A stretch of 64,000 nt of DNA from Protopterus annectens (lineage: Eukaryota; Chordata; Ceratodontiformes; Protopteridae). The stretch spans positions 1,424,301,917 through 1,424,365,916 of the forward strand of contig NC_056733.1 of the NCBI RefSeq assembly GCF_019279795.1, given 5' to 3'. This document shows, one piece after another, positions 32,900 through 44,683 of the stretch (position 1 is its first letter; the number at the start of each line of letters is the position of its first letter). The translations under genes were made by a program, and so were the position numbers. Below the pieces are notes generated by a model, which ran no database searches, was not told the DNA's origin, and was given only the letters and a program-made list of their open reading frames with translations.

Positions 32900-33960
32900 T
32901 GGAGAGGGAGGCTCTTACCTGAGCATCTGAGATGTCAGGGGCAGCACTCTGCTGATAGATATTTGCCCATTTGGTGGGGAGAAGTTTGTGCTGAACCTGT
33001 CAGCTAGGATGTTGGCAATGTCTGTGGATTTTGGACTAATTCTGAGCATATCTGGGAATTCCACCAGGTTCCTAACATAACTAAAGAAAGCCTTGTGATT
33101 ATCCTTAGTGTCCGATGATTTTATGAGTGCCCTTAGTTTTTGCTAATACTGATCGAGATGCCTTCCCTTTTGGGATTTTGCTCTATCATGTAGTAGCTTC
33201 CTCATCTACTATGTATAGTTTGTTTATGGCTGGGGTCCACCAGACAAGTGGAGGATTGGGTCTTGGTTTTATTTGGGATTGCATGATCCATGCATTCCTG
33301 AAGGTGTTCATAGAATGCATTTATAAAGACATATTTTCCACAGGCCCGGGGCTTTGAAGGATTCCACCTCGGTTTTGAGGAGTGTGAAATTTGCTTTAGA
33401 GAAGTTTTTCACTGTGGTTTTCTGGGCAGGTGGGGACGGATGTGAATATCCAGTGAGATCAGTTTATGGTCTGATCTTACCAGTGTGGGATACACTTCTG
33501 TCTGGAGCATAGAGTCCCCATGTTGGTGATGATCAGGTCCAGCATGTTTTCCCTCTTGTGGGAGTGGTAACAAGTTGTTCCATAGCATTTGAGTTTATGA
33601 ATTCTAGGAACCTTTGGGCTAGGGGTGATGGAGCTAGAGAGGATGCTCCAGTCTATATGAGACCTTCATATTTTCCAGTGTTCTCAGGGGTTCCTGGGTT
33701 TGGGAGGGTGGTCTGTTGCAGGCTATAAACTGAAGGCAGTTTTACCCAATGTTAGTTGCACATGGATAGTCTCTGATGCTTTGCCACCAACCTGGAGGTG
33801 TGGGTATCTTGGATGAATATCGACAGGTTTCTGTTACTGCACAGATATCGATGTTCTCCATGCTAAGGAGAGTTTCGCATCTTGAGGTTTAGACTTCTGG
33901 CGTTGAGTAGCATTACTCTTAGTTTCTTATCCCTTGTGATACCTATGGAGGTGGGTTTGT
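32900..33960 (-). pseudogene. CR1-like endonuclease (copy b)
   Basis: The coding-strand motif LRVMLLNARSLNLKM (near 33920) is the N-terminal LINE-endonuclease signature. SNAMEQLVTTPTRGK near 33570 is the PTRG block before the catalytic aspartate region. FSKANFTLLKTEVESFKA near 33380 is the linker before RT. Stops are frequent, so only these blocks are reliable. Confidence 0.65.
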
Positions 33961-33979
33961 CTTTGAGCCTTGCCTAAAA

Positions 33980-34740
33980 AGGCACTATGGGGGTAGCAAG
34001 AGCCTTTGCCAATATCCGGTGACAGGTGCAAGCCATCCCTAGTGAAACATCATGGCTTGTCGAGCATATCATCCCAGGCGTTGAAATTGATCATCTTGTC
34101 TTCATATTGTGGCATCATTCTTGGTGAGGGTAAGATGCTACTCAAGGTCATGGGCTACATGCTCAGAGAGCTCCTCTATGTCTCTTTTCATGTAGTCCAG
34201 GGAGGTAGTCATTCACACCAGCATGGGCAATGACAGTCATATTTGTACTTGCCTTGGAGTGACACGAGTGCTTGTGTTATGTGGCGGATCCTAGCAGACC
34301 TTCTCCTTGTTCAGCCTGGTGGCCCGGACGTTATTACAAGTGTATCAGGTGTGTTGTTTAGCCTTAAGGGCTGTGACTGTTCGGCACACTGGCTTTGTGA
34401 GATAGGGTTTTGTTTTGGGGTAGCTGCTTGGGTGTCTGCTTTGGAGGTCTCTGCTGCTTAGGCAGATCTTTATTCGAGCCTCCGAGTATTTTTGTGTGAT
34501 TATGTGTTTGGTTTGATGTTGTGGTAGGTCTATGTGAGACCGGAATTGTAGTGAGTGTGGTTTTCTCCTCCTAACTGGTTATGCCAGTACTGAGTTGAGA
34601 GAGCTTAGCCTCCAGTTTGGCTATATGGTTGCATCTCTCACATGTGTTGGAATTTGTTGGGAGGAGGAGACATGAGGCAGTTGTAACATTGCCTCAAGAT
34701 TCCCAGATTCACCAGCTGGACCGAGAGGAGATTGACAACT
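33980..34740 (-). pseudogene. CR1-like ORF1 remnant (copy b)
   Basis: On the minus strand a segment near 34230 reads VIAHAGVNDYLPGLHEKRHR, which resembles the V-x-HxGxND block of the SGNH-hydrolase-like domain found in ORF1 of several CR1 LINEs. Upstream is a CNHIAKLEAKLSQLS-type stretch suggestive of a coiled coil. Stops interrupt it. The identification is an inference from one motif and the position upstream of the endonuclease. Confidence 0.45.
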
Positions 34741-35105
34741 GACCTTTGGACATGCTAAAATAATATTGGGGATCCTTTATAATTGAAAACAAGGGTTTAA
34801 TTTTAGTGCTGACTTATATAATTGCTTTAGTGAGCAAGTGCCAGGTAACTTATGTGTTACAGGTAACTTAAAGTGAAACAAGGAAATAAGTACAGTAAGC
34901 AATGCAGATATCACTAGGGATCCACAGAAGGCTGAGAGAAGCTGCGTTTTAGGTGGAATTAGCATTCCAGGGAAATAACAAGCAAACAAACAAGCATACA
35001 AACAAAGCTAGATTCAGCAGGCCTGGTTCTAGTCTATGCTACAGCAAACAAGGTGTACCAATTTCAGTAAGAAACAGTTCAAATATGCAGGCACTATAAA
35101 CCTTT
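34741..35105. other. No recognised feature
   Basis: AT-rich sequence upstream of copy b. A short direct repeat of CAGGTAACTTA occurs at about 34842 and 34861. Nothing else supported. Confidence 0.4.
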
Positions 35106-35353
35106 AACCAGAAATTCCCAGCTCAGAAGGGCAGAGTCCAGCCTCTCCTCCCACAAGAGTGCAGACCACGAACCCCAAGTGCATAAACCAGAACTAATAC
35201 ACTTTAGGAATAACAGACACTGAGCTCTCAATCAGAAGTTCCCAACTTAGAAGGATGAAAGCTACCTGTCCTGCCACCACAGTGCATGCCACAAACCTTC
35301 CTAATGTAAAACAACTGGTCTGAAGCTCAAGTGCTTAATCCAAAAGACTTATA
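35106..35353. repeat. Diverged tandem duplication, unit about 124 bp
   Basis: AACCAGAAATTCCCAGCTCA near 35106 and AATCAGAAGTTCCCAACTTA near 35230 begin two copies that both continue through GTGCA(G/T)-CCAC(G/A)AACC. The copies have diverged at many sites. Confidence 0.6.
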
Positions 35354-37660
35354 CATACATGCCAGACACCTTGTACTAGCAGTCCTCTCAAAATATGTGG
35401 CCAAGCCAATTATATCACGATTATACATCAGATTTTAATTCTTCACAGAATTATGAAATCCTACTTAGTATTACCAAATTATGGTATGGATGTTCTGCAC
35501 ACCATGTCTTGACAGGTACAAGTTCAATAAATGGGAGTAAGAATGTTAATCAGTAAATTAAGCAGAATTTCCCCATCCTTGTACTGCACTTTACAACCAC
35601 AATTATGAAACGCAGGGCTGTTCTTTTCTACTCTACACAACTGGGATGTTTTTTGGAAAGAAGAAAGTGTGTTCCTCATCTTTTTAGAGTGAGCCCTATC
35701 CAGCTAAATATTTATTTGCATTTTAGCTCCACTTTAATAGCTTGTTTTGATTACTTTTCCAGTCTTCTGCCTGCTTTTGTGCTTGCACATCCAGTCTTTG
35801 TGTAAACTACCCTTAACTGTACACCATCTTTAATCGGAATACACAAATGATGGCAGCTAATGAAATGCCAGCCTCTGTTGTTGCGATTTGCTTACAAATC
35901 CTCTGCTACTACAGGTCAGCTTTTTTACCACTGGATGCAAATCTGGCGAGGTCTAAACATGGATACCTTTGCCATTTCATTGTCCTTTTCACTAGTTTAT
36001 AACTAGTCCCCCTGTTCCCAACTCCTTGACACATTAGAAGTTTTTTTACTTCATCACAAGATTTGCTTTCAGAGGTAAAAAAACTGAGCTATAGTTGTTT
36101 ATTCCAATTAAAGATACAATGTAGCAACAGCCACCATTCTAAGCCTCAATGTCCCATTCTCGTGTGCAAAGATACTTTCCCATGTCTTCCTTACAGTCAA
36201 AAATGAATAATCATTTGAAAAGAAAACTCTGATGCAGTAAATGAGTGGAAATGTAAACAGAATAACAGTACAGAAACTGCACCATATTCTATTATCACAC
36301 AAAGATGCCATAAATCTCCCATGCATAACACATATATGCACAATGTACCATTCACATCTTAATAAATCGAAAATGTTCACTACTGGTAACCATAAATGAC
36401 CCTTCTGGACAGAGGAACCAAAAAACACCCCGTTACCTATGAAGTGCAGTTCCAAAAGCACTACAGCTCTTAGGTTACCATGCCTATCAAATGCCACAGC
36501 AATCTATTTTAGCACTGATGAGTTGACAATCTTCATCAGTCAGCTCAGGACACTAAAAAGCAAGGCTCACATGTTGTTCTGGACAGGTGGAATGATTTGC
36601 ATAATGCCAGAATGGTAGTTATTTTCTTAACTTCAGAATTAAAAAGAACAGCGACTTCCATTTATTTTAAACAAGGCTCTGAGTGTCAACTAAGGCCCTC
36701 AGATAGGACACTAATGAGATTATAGGTTAGCATAACATAAAAAGGCAAGTGTGCATTATAACGGGACGTTTCCTTTAGTTCCATCCTCACTGTTAAACCA
36801 ACACGTGGAAGTGACGCCCAAAAAAACAAAACTGTAGTTTACTGATAGGATGTTTATTTTACTTCAATAATGTTATCGAAAAGCTCTGCCAGTGTTTTCT
36901 GAATCAGAATACAAATCATTTGTGAGCTGCACATAAGCCTTATAAAGCCTGTGGGAGGTAAACTAAAAATGTGTGACAATCTGTGGTTTTTTCAGTGACA
37001 TAAGATGTAAGAACTCATGACTTTATGTGCAATCTAAAAAAAAATATTAAGTTTGTAGCTGCAATCTGCTGGGAAATTCATCAATGATAATAAAGACGTG
37101 AAATGTATAGCAGACATGTGAAACCCAAGAAGTGGAAATCAAACTCATAAGAAAGGTGCAACCTAAACAGCTAAATTAAGAGACAAGACAGAAGGAAACC
37201 TACCCAGGAGCATATGGTGTACCGTTTCCTGCATGCTCTTGACTTCAAGCAACATTTAATGAGTTGTTTAGTGATTAAAACATAAAAAAAAATGCTCACA
37301 TATATTAATCTTTAAGTATCAGTGGTCACAGCCGCACCAAGGACTGGGCAACCTAGGCAGCAGCTTAAGGCATATGCTGGCTGGGGGCCCCAGCTTATCT
37401 ACAAGAATAGAACAAAATAAGGAAGTAAATACTTCAGGGATCTTTCCATAAACAAAAAAAGCATTAGGACCTCACATGAAAACTTCCTTGCCTCTTAATG
37501 TTGTCTTAACTTCATCTAAAACAGTGTGGGTTTAGATGAAGGATACTGCCAACCCCTACACGGGAGATTTAAATAGAGGCTGGAGGACTGGGGAGTTTCA
37601 GATATATGCAGTACATTCTGGTGAGTGCACAGCTGTTGCTCTTTCCTTTAGAGGAAATGG

Positions 37661-37662
<2 letters not shown>
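35354..37662. other. Unassigned AT-rich stretch
   Basis: No gene or repeat family recognised. The 129-residue minus-strand frame at 36108-36497 is Cys/Phe-rich with no domain; there is no support for a gene. A segment near 37325-37400 (GGGCAACCTAGGCAGCAGC, GGGGGCCCCAGC) looks like a dispersed repeat, partly echoed at 39235-39265. Confidence 0.4.

Positions 37663-37743
<81 letters not shown>
37663..37743. repeat. (GT)n microsatellite, long
   Basis: Almost uninterrupted GT for about 80 bp, the longest simple repeat in the window. Confidence 0.97.
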
Positions 37744-37745
<2 letters not shown>

Positions 37746-38599
37746 TGAAAAAATTCCCCAGTTAGGGGCAGTCTAGTTACGTGACACTACTCTCAGTCAA
37801 ACTCTGAACCTTAATAATTATGGGCAGGCAAGTGCCTTAAGCTTCCATACCAACTCCCAGGTCTCCTTTAATTTTATTTTGTTAATCAGTGAGGATTATA
37901 GTCTGTAAATATCATGCTCAGTTTCAAACCTGTGTCATTCAGTGTCAGTGGTGCAACAGGTAGCACATTTGTGTTTGGTGCACAACGTTGCTGGTTCTCT
38001 TCCCATATAGACTGGCTGTTGACCCTGCTATGCAGTATAATGGGCGATAACAGTGCTGCACTCCTTAATGCATCATCATTTGGATGAGAAGCCTCGTAAC
38101 TATAAATCTGTCAGTTTGCCAGCCATTCCTTTTTGCAATAATAAGAACAGAACACCATATTTTTTTGGTGGTTTGTTTTTTTTGTTTTTGTTAATGTAAC
38201 ATAGGCAATTTATTCTTCAAGGGCAGCAGGCAGTAAATTTGTAGATGAAACATTAAAATCAAAGTTGTTATCCAGCAGCAACCTCATCATTAGTTATAGT
38301 GGTCTTTAATGTGGAATTATTCAGGTGACCTTTACTTCTGCAGAGATTGTGCACATTAACTAATATTGGTGGATTGTAATAACAGAATGCTGAGTGGTCT
38401 TTTATGGTTGAAATGTTCTGAAATGGGTAGTCTTACAATTACTGGTTCATATGTTTTGTTTCACTGTTTATTGGAAAAATGTTCAAAACTACAATTTTAA
38501 AATGCACTCTAACAAGTGCTGCTGCATTATACAAGGAATATAACTAATACAATCAGGAATGTGAATCAAACAATATATGCATGCACGCAAAAAGCAATG
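37744..38599. other. No recognised feature
   Basis: AT-rich sequence. No gene, hairpin or repeat family could be supported. Confidence 0.4.
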
Positions 38600-38865
38600 T
38601 CTTTCAGCTTTTCCTGGTTAGGGATCGCCACAGCAGATCACCGGTCCGTAGATTGATTGGCAGTGGAGTTTTACAGTGTCGAGTTGCCAGCCTGGCACCC
38701 AACCTTCACAGAAGGCACACATGCACCTATCTGCATGTCTTTAAAGCTCACTTGACCGCAGGATGGACATGCAGACTCTGCACAGAAGGTACTCCAGCCA
38801 ATAACCAAACCGAAGAACTTCCTGCTGTGAGGCAACAATGCAAACCATGGCCACATGAATGGTCC
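38600..38865 (-). mobile_element. tRNA-headed SINE with RTE-type tail
   Basis: On the minus strand the tail lies at 38603-38640 (complement of CTTTTCCTGGTTAGGGATCG, matching the RTE copy-B end). The middle (AGTGTCGAGTTGCCAGCCTG region) is homologous to 19540-19660 inverted. The head, at 38760-38865, contains TTGCATTGTTGCCTCACAGC and a degenerate B-box. It joins the body type of 15218-15372 to the tail type of 19470-19682, which indicates one SINE family or two related ones. Confidence 0.65.
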
Positions 38866-40164
38866 TAAAAGTATGTGCAAGGGCCCATGATTTGAAAACA
38901 GCCCAAAGGTAAACTTACCCGCCACTGGCCAGATGCATTTTTTGTGAATGTGGCTTTCAATACAGTTTTAATGAATGTGAGTTTGAAAGGCAGAGAAGTT
39001 TAGTGCTCTTCATGCCAAGTCCATTTTCATTGTGAGACTCTATTGTTTTGATTAGCAAATGGCTATCAATGTTTGTGTTATAGGATTTGAAATAAAAATT
39101 TTAAATTAAATCCAAATATCTGTAATCAATGTAGAAGAAAACAATAGCTCACTGACAGGTTTGAACAGTGTTTATGGTAATTGGGGAGAAACAGCCAAAT
39201 AATGGGACACTAATGGCTGTGTGAAGGGACCCAATCCATTATCCTGCCTAGGGCCCCATTTGACCATGATCCAGCTCTGCCAGTGGTGTGACTTGACAGA
39301 CCACAACCTTGGTGGTCCATCAGACAGACAAATTATTTGTAGGTAGTTAGGCAGATAACCCTTGCTCACCATACATCACATCCTTGCTCATATGCCACGT
39401 GTAGAATATGCCAATTATCGAGATTTCACAACTGGGAAACTGGACACCTCCTAGAGCATTGTGAAAAATAAACATAATAGAAGCAAAAGAGTTTTCACTC
39501 CCTTTAGTAAGTATAATGAACCTCTACTGTGTTTCAAGAAAAAGATTGTGGTCATTACAAGGACTGACACCTGCAGCACTGATGACCGTGGGTTTATGTT
39601 GGGATACTGTGAAGGGCATCTTTATTAAAATGAAAAGGAGCAAAAGCCTTTCTAGTGACTCAGTGTAATTCTGATGATAAACGCAGCACTTTAATATGTT
39701 TGCTCTTGTGTGGAAGAATACTTTCATTTGCACTCCAGAGTGGAACATCTCATGCCAAAACTTCACTACAGAAAAAAAAAACTTTTTTGTCAATTAATGC
39801 ATATATGTCAAAAGTGAAAATAGAGACAGGAGGACAAAAGCATCCATGTAATGTACACATTTACCCGTTCAACAATCAAATCAGTAAAGGTTCAAAACTA
39901 ATCCAAATAAAACGGTTCATTACATATTAGGAGTCAGCTGTGTCTTAAGTGTGCTAACAGTAATGGCAAATCATTACACAAATTCTAAGACATGTTATGG
40001 TACTAAAATATTTCAGTAATTTAACAAATGTTTAAATAAGTCTGCACAACAAACAGAAGCTTTTCGTACCATATAAACCTTAACTCCTGTTTTTGGCACA
40101 GTGTGTCAGCTAGTTTCACATCTGAGTGCAATGATCTAAAGAAACAAGTATCAGGCATACACTT
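38866..40164. other. No recognised feature
   Basis: AT-rich DNA with short chance ORFs. A stretch near 39235-39265 (CCTGCCTAGGGCCCCATTTG) resembles 37370-37395 and may be an old repeat. Confidence 0.4.
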
Positions 40165-40262
40165 TTATTTATTTTATTTTACATTTGTTGACCAGGATAG
40201 TCCGAATGGATGGATACATGTTTATTTCCAGCTGAGGCCCGGGGAGAAAAGCTCCAAACTTA
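40165..40262 (-). repeat. L2-like LINE 3'-tail fragment
   Basis: On the minus strand GGAGCTTTTCTCCCCGGGCC, then a GGTCAACAAATGTAAAATAAA-type end, is homologous to the 3' terminus of the L2-like LINE at 54735-54830 and to 43905-44000. Only the last 100 bp are recognisable. Confidence 0.6.
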
Positions 40263-40463
40263 AACAGATAAAGACAAGCAAGTTACGGTATATGTACAAT
40301 AATCCAGTTGCTGTGGTAGTACATGTACAGAGTTCTCTAATCTCCTAACATTTTATAAAAATTACAAATGGGAGAGTCACTCTTATAAGCAAGATGAAAA
40401 TCAAGTTTACAAGGGCTGATCTACCCATCTGATAAAAAATAAGTTTTAGCTCGCACATGTGTT

Positions 40464-40507
<44 letters not shown>

Positions 40508-43500
40508 GGGGGGATATGTAAAAACAATATGCAGCCTATTCTTCATCTAAAGGTCATCAAGAGATGCAAAGTTATTAAATTTAAAAGGGGTTTTGTTACG
40601 AACTCACTTTTCATCTCAAGTATACACAGAGCAAAGGCAATTTTGCTGTATAGGTTTCTTAAGCAGGAAGTCATTACAAAGCTTAAAGAACAGCAATCAG
40701 TTGTGTGTGTTATTTATCATTAAGTGAAACCTTTAAATGCCACAAGACTCTTTTGTGATCCTTTGTCATTTCAGAAATCCTTGTTATTATGAGACAATGC
40801 ATCCTTCTCAAATTAAAATGTTTTTTCCTCAAGCAATCACACATTCCTGAAATTCCAGACACTGGCCTACTACTTTAAAATTCTGTGCGTCATCTGCTTA
40901 AACTGTTATCTACAAAATGAGCAGATGGATATCTACAGAAACATTAGTCTTTCGTTCAAATTGTAAAAGAATGGGGGCCCCACAGTGGGAAAATTTGTGG
41001 TCTTTTAATGGGGCTTCTCTTCAGCTTTGCTGAAACTGTGCAAGTAATGGCAGAAGTAGCCTGCAATGACTCTGTATGGCAACACTTCTGGATTTCATAC
41101 AGCCACCTCATCTGTTCTATAAGATTTTTTTTTTTTACCAGGCAAAAATAAAAACATTAAAAAGTATATGGTCTGGGACCCCTCCCTGGCAGCTTCTGCT
41201 TGGTCACGCAACATGCTCAACTGTACCATAAGCAATTTGAGGCTGTAAGACTCTAAGACACACTTTCAAGATATACTTCAGCATGGCAACAACAAAGGGT
41301 TAACCTATAAGGCACCACTGTGCAGTATTAACATCCACATAGGAGAAACATAAAATTCCCTATTTAAAGCATAACCCAAGCAAGTAAGCATCCAGGTAAC
41401 ACACTTAAAAACAGGCCCTCTCATTTACAGAACCTTGACTTCTTAAAACTGCAAAGCACTACTATATTAATTGCCAAGCCATACTTTGACTTGATGGTGA
41501 AAAAAAAATCTATATCATATGTGTACATGTATGTGTGTTCGTGTGTGCACGGCAGAACAGAGACAAGAAACATGTGTCGATTAAGGTAAGAGCAAATTAC
41601 TCATACTTTTTCAGAATTTTATACCCACAAGTTTACCTTAAACTGATGCAGGAGTGTAGTAAAAACAAACCGAAAAACAATAAATAACATATCCTGGGGA
41701 TTCCTTTTTTTCCCAGTTTGTAGAACATAGTCCAAATAGTCATAATAATGTGCTCCACCTGCCCTAACCCATGTCAGCTCTTCCATGTTGTCTCCCTTCC
41801 CCTCCTCGACTTGTTAAAAAAATAAGGGGAACAGTTTCAAAAAATATGAGGAACGGTTTCAAAAGAAATATGCTTCCATCCCCTTTAAAATTAAATTTGT
41901 GCATGCACTATAAAGATCTGCAAATTCAAATACCCAGGTCTTGACTTCAGGTTCTCTGCTGATGTCCTTGTATGTTCATTGGGTGCTGCCAAATTAAATC
42001 GAGGCATATTTGCTCATTCCTAACTTTCATACAAAGGTAGACAACTCCTGACACTGTTTTGGGATATTATGGTTCCCCATTTTTCAAAAGCATTCTTCAG
42101 CAGACAACATTCTGCTTTTATACTTTGTGATCAGCATACCCACATGCTCATGTTTCTAGTTTACAATTAAATTCTTAGATGGACTTTAGTTTGTAACCAG
42201 AAGCAATGTAAACCACACTCACTCACACACTGATGGATCTCACCTATTTTCATAAAAATGCTGCTTTCTTAACTTTACAGGTCCAACCTCTGTGCTCACT
42301 TTCTCCTGTGCCCTTTTATGTGTTCTGGTCTCTCTCTGTACTGAAATACCCCATACCCTTCTGCCCCTGTGATGCCTACCCTTCACATGTGCACCAACAT
42401 CAGTGTTGTATAAACAATTCTTTTAGACATTTTGTTTTTTTGCAGGGAAGCAGAGTAACACTGTCCACCTTCCATCTCCATGTTACGCTCCGCTTACTTT
42501 CACCTTACTGCACTTTAGACTTACAGGCCTACTCGTCCTTGTTCATCCTCTTCATGTCCTTTAAGTGTAATTATGAACAATTATAACACTGTGTTGGCTA
42601 TTCCCAGACATTAAAAAGTATTTAATGTCACTAGTTAAACACACAGGTGTCAGATGAGCTTGTCACACTCATCTCTCTCTCGTGCATACTTTCTGGATTC
42701 GTGGCATCTAACTGAGCAGATAAACACCCAAGTAAACATCACCATAAACATGACACTTCAAAGTGTCAATTTTACCAACAAAAACAAACATGATATGCAT
42801 AGTTTTCTGCCCCTTGAGCTTAGTTAAGGACATGACCTGTACGTGCCCATCCAATTTCCTACAGTTGTAGGATGTGTCATATAGGCTACAATGGTGCACT
42901 CACTCACTTACATGGCATGGCAATGCTCAAAGCAGGTACCCTGAATGGAAAACTGCAGGGAAGGGGGTTGTGGCAAGTGGTTATGTGCAATGCCATTCCC
43001 CCTTCAAAAATACAATACTGTGTAGAACAAAAAAACAAAATTAACATGGTGAAGGGTGTTGTAGTTCACGAGAGAAAGAGGGTGGGGATAATACTCAAAA
43101 TACTGACATTTATAATTTCCCCTACAGCTATGAAATTCTTGGGATTTCACGTGCAACCACACCTCATAGTTGAATCCATAAGTTTGGGAAAATCCCCTAA
43201 TACAGGGATAAATCACGGCTAAAATCACCCCTAGCAACAAGGTTTAAAATAGCAGTCAAACTTAGATGGCCTAATTTCAGCCCTACCTTTTTCAGGTAAA
43301 AATGGAGTAAATTAAATGGTTGAGAGAGTAAAACAAATGATGCCTCCTCCTACTTAACATGTAAACTACATTTGTGGATCACTGGAGGATGTCATAAGAG
43401 AAGGGCTATGTACACAAAGGAAAGCACTCCACTCTTCCCAGACGATACATTTAGCCATCACATTTCATGATCCCTGGCAACAAGAGACCTAAACAACACG

Positions 43501-43904
43501 AGGACTATAATATATGTTTTCCCAATGAGGCAATGTTATAAAACACATGGATTTGTTATGAAATAACATTAATAGATCAAGTAATATCAGAAAGAGAAGA
43601 AAAAAAAATAGAAAAAAGAAACATTTTTGTTGTTTTTGCAGAAGGAAGCTTCTCTTCACACTAGCAACTTCCCTTAGTTACATATACTAATTTGTTGGTC
43701 ACATAACAGCAGAGGTATGGGAAAACCTTTATTTTGAACAAAACAATTATCTTGCAAAAAGTCATCACTAATTTAATTAAAAAATGGTCCCAGCACAGTA
43801 AATTACAAACTCAAACATAACACTAAACTTACAAAAACATTTTTTTGAGAAAAAAGCTCCTAATTACCCAATAAAACAAAGCCTAACAAAAAGTGACCCA
43901 GACA
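40263..43904. other. Unassigned stretch with a GT tract
   Basis: No gene seen. (GT)n at 40468-40506 is listed separately. Open frames (for example 42233-42586 and 42872-43222) show no domain and have ordinary chance length for AT-rich DNA. Confidence 0.4.
40468..40506. repeat. (GT)n microsatellite
   Basis: Perfect GT run of about 19 units, which produces mirrored Val-Cys and Thr-His ORFs. Confidence 0.96.
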
Positions 43905-44000
43905 AAAGCATTTATTTATTTTTATTTTACATTTGTTTACCAGAAAAGTCTGACTGGACACAGATCCTTTTTAGCGGAGGCCCAGGGAGAAGAGCTTCAG
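43905..44000 (-). repeat. L2-like LINE 3'-tail fragment
   Basis: The minus strand reads GAAGCTCTTCTCCCTGGGCC then CCAGTCAGACTTTTCTGGTA and an AATAAAAATAAATAAA end, as in the other two tails. It may continue into unrecognised 3' UTR to the right. Confidence 0.65.
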
Positions 44001-44683
44001 TTATAAGAAATACAAACATTGCAGATGTTGACAAGCATGCAAGGAATTACAGAAGTATTCACAAACAGTTAGATAATGATGTACAATGCAATTCTTCAGA
44101 AGTAAACACATTAAACATGAATATATACAATTTAAACGAGAAAGGGAAATTAGTTTCCATACAGTTGAGGTCAAATATTGGTGTAGGATAATGCTCAATG
44201 AGCACTATTTAGATAAAAAGACTGATTAAAGGCCTATCTTGGAAATGCCACAAATCAAAACATTCATTCAGCACAACCAAGCCTCAGCATTAACTACCTC
44301 AAACCGTCCAAAACAACTTTTCAAATCAAAAAGTCAAACTAATAAAAATGAAACCTAAAGCTACATGGTCAACCAATCCTCAAGCAAGTGTACGGCAACA
44401 CATCAGTATAAGAAGTAAACTATAGGCAAAATCAGCTTTTCTCCAGATACTCTCACTTAAAATGCTGTAATTTGGTACTGTACAAAGATGAGAAAAACAT
44501 AAAGGAGACCTCCAACAGGCAGAAAAGATTTTCACATCTCTGCAAGCTGCAGTCAAATGGCCAGGCAGAGGCCAAAATGTCAATCTGAATATATAGAGCA
44601 ACTTCCCATGAAGTTAGAGTGATCGATTAAGAAAGCAGAGAGATATATACTTTGGAAGAAAATGACAGACAGCTTAAGCTGGG
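44001..44683. other. No recognised feature
   Basis: AT-rich, possibly including decayed L2 3' untranslated sequence. The last five bases (44679-44683, CTGGG) are the target duplication of the adjoining LTR. Confidence 0.4.

Larger units (their letters stand above)
31470..34740 (-). mobile_element. CR1-like LINE, longest copy (copy b)
   Basis: Minus-strand LINE with its 3' end at about 31470-31500, where an ATGAACCT-type unit is repeated (TATGAACCTATGAACCTATA on the coding strand). Upstream come the C-terminal domain and RT (31645-32880), endonuclease (about 32900-33960) and a degraded ORF1 part (about 33980-34740). The first endonuclease motif reads LRVMLLNARSLNLKM near 33920, and PTRGK near 33560 is the conserved PTR segment. 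Stops and frameshifts occur throughout. It is the reference for the same family at 310-1145, 20330-26900 and 59583-61320. CR1 assignment is by motifs and octamer end. Confidence 0.78.

Noticed and set aside
36108..36497. 129-codon minus-strand frame as a possible host exon
   Set aside because: No domain, no clear splice sites framing it, and Cys/Phe bias typical of chance reading of A-rich sequence.
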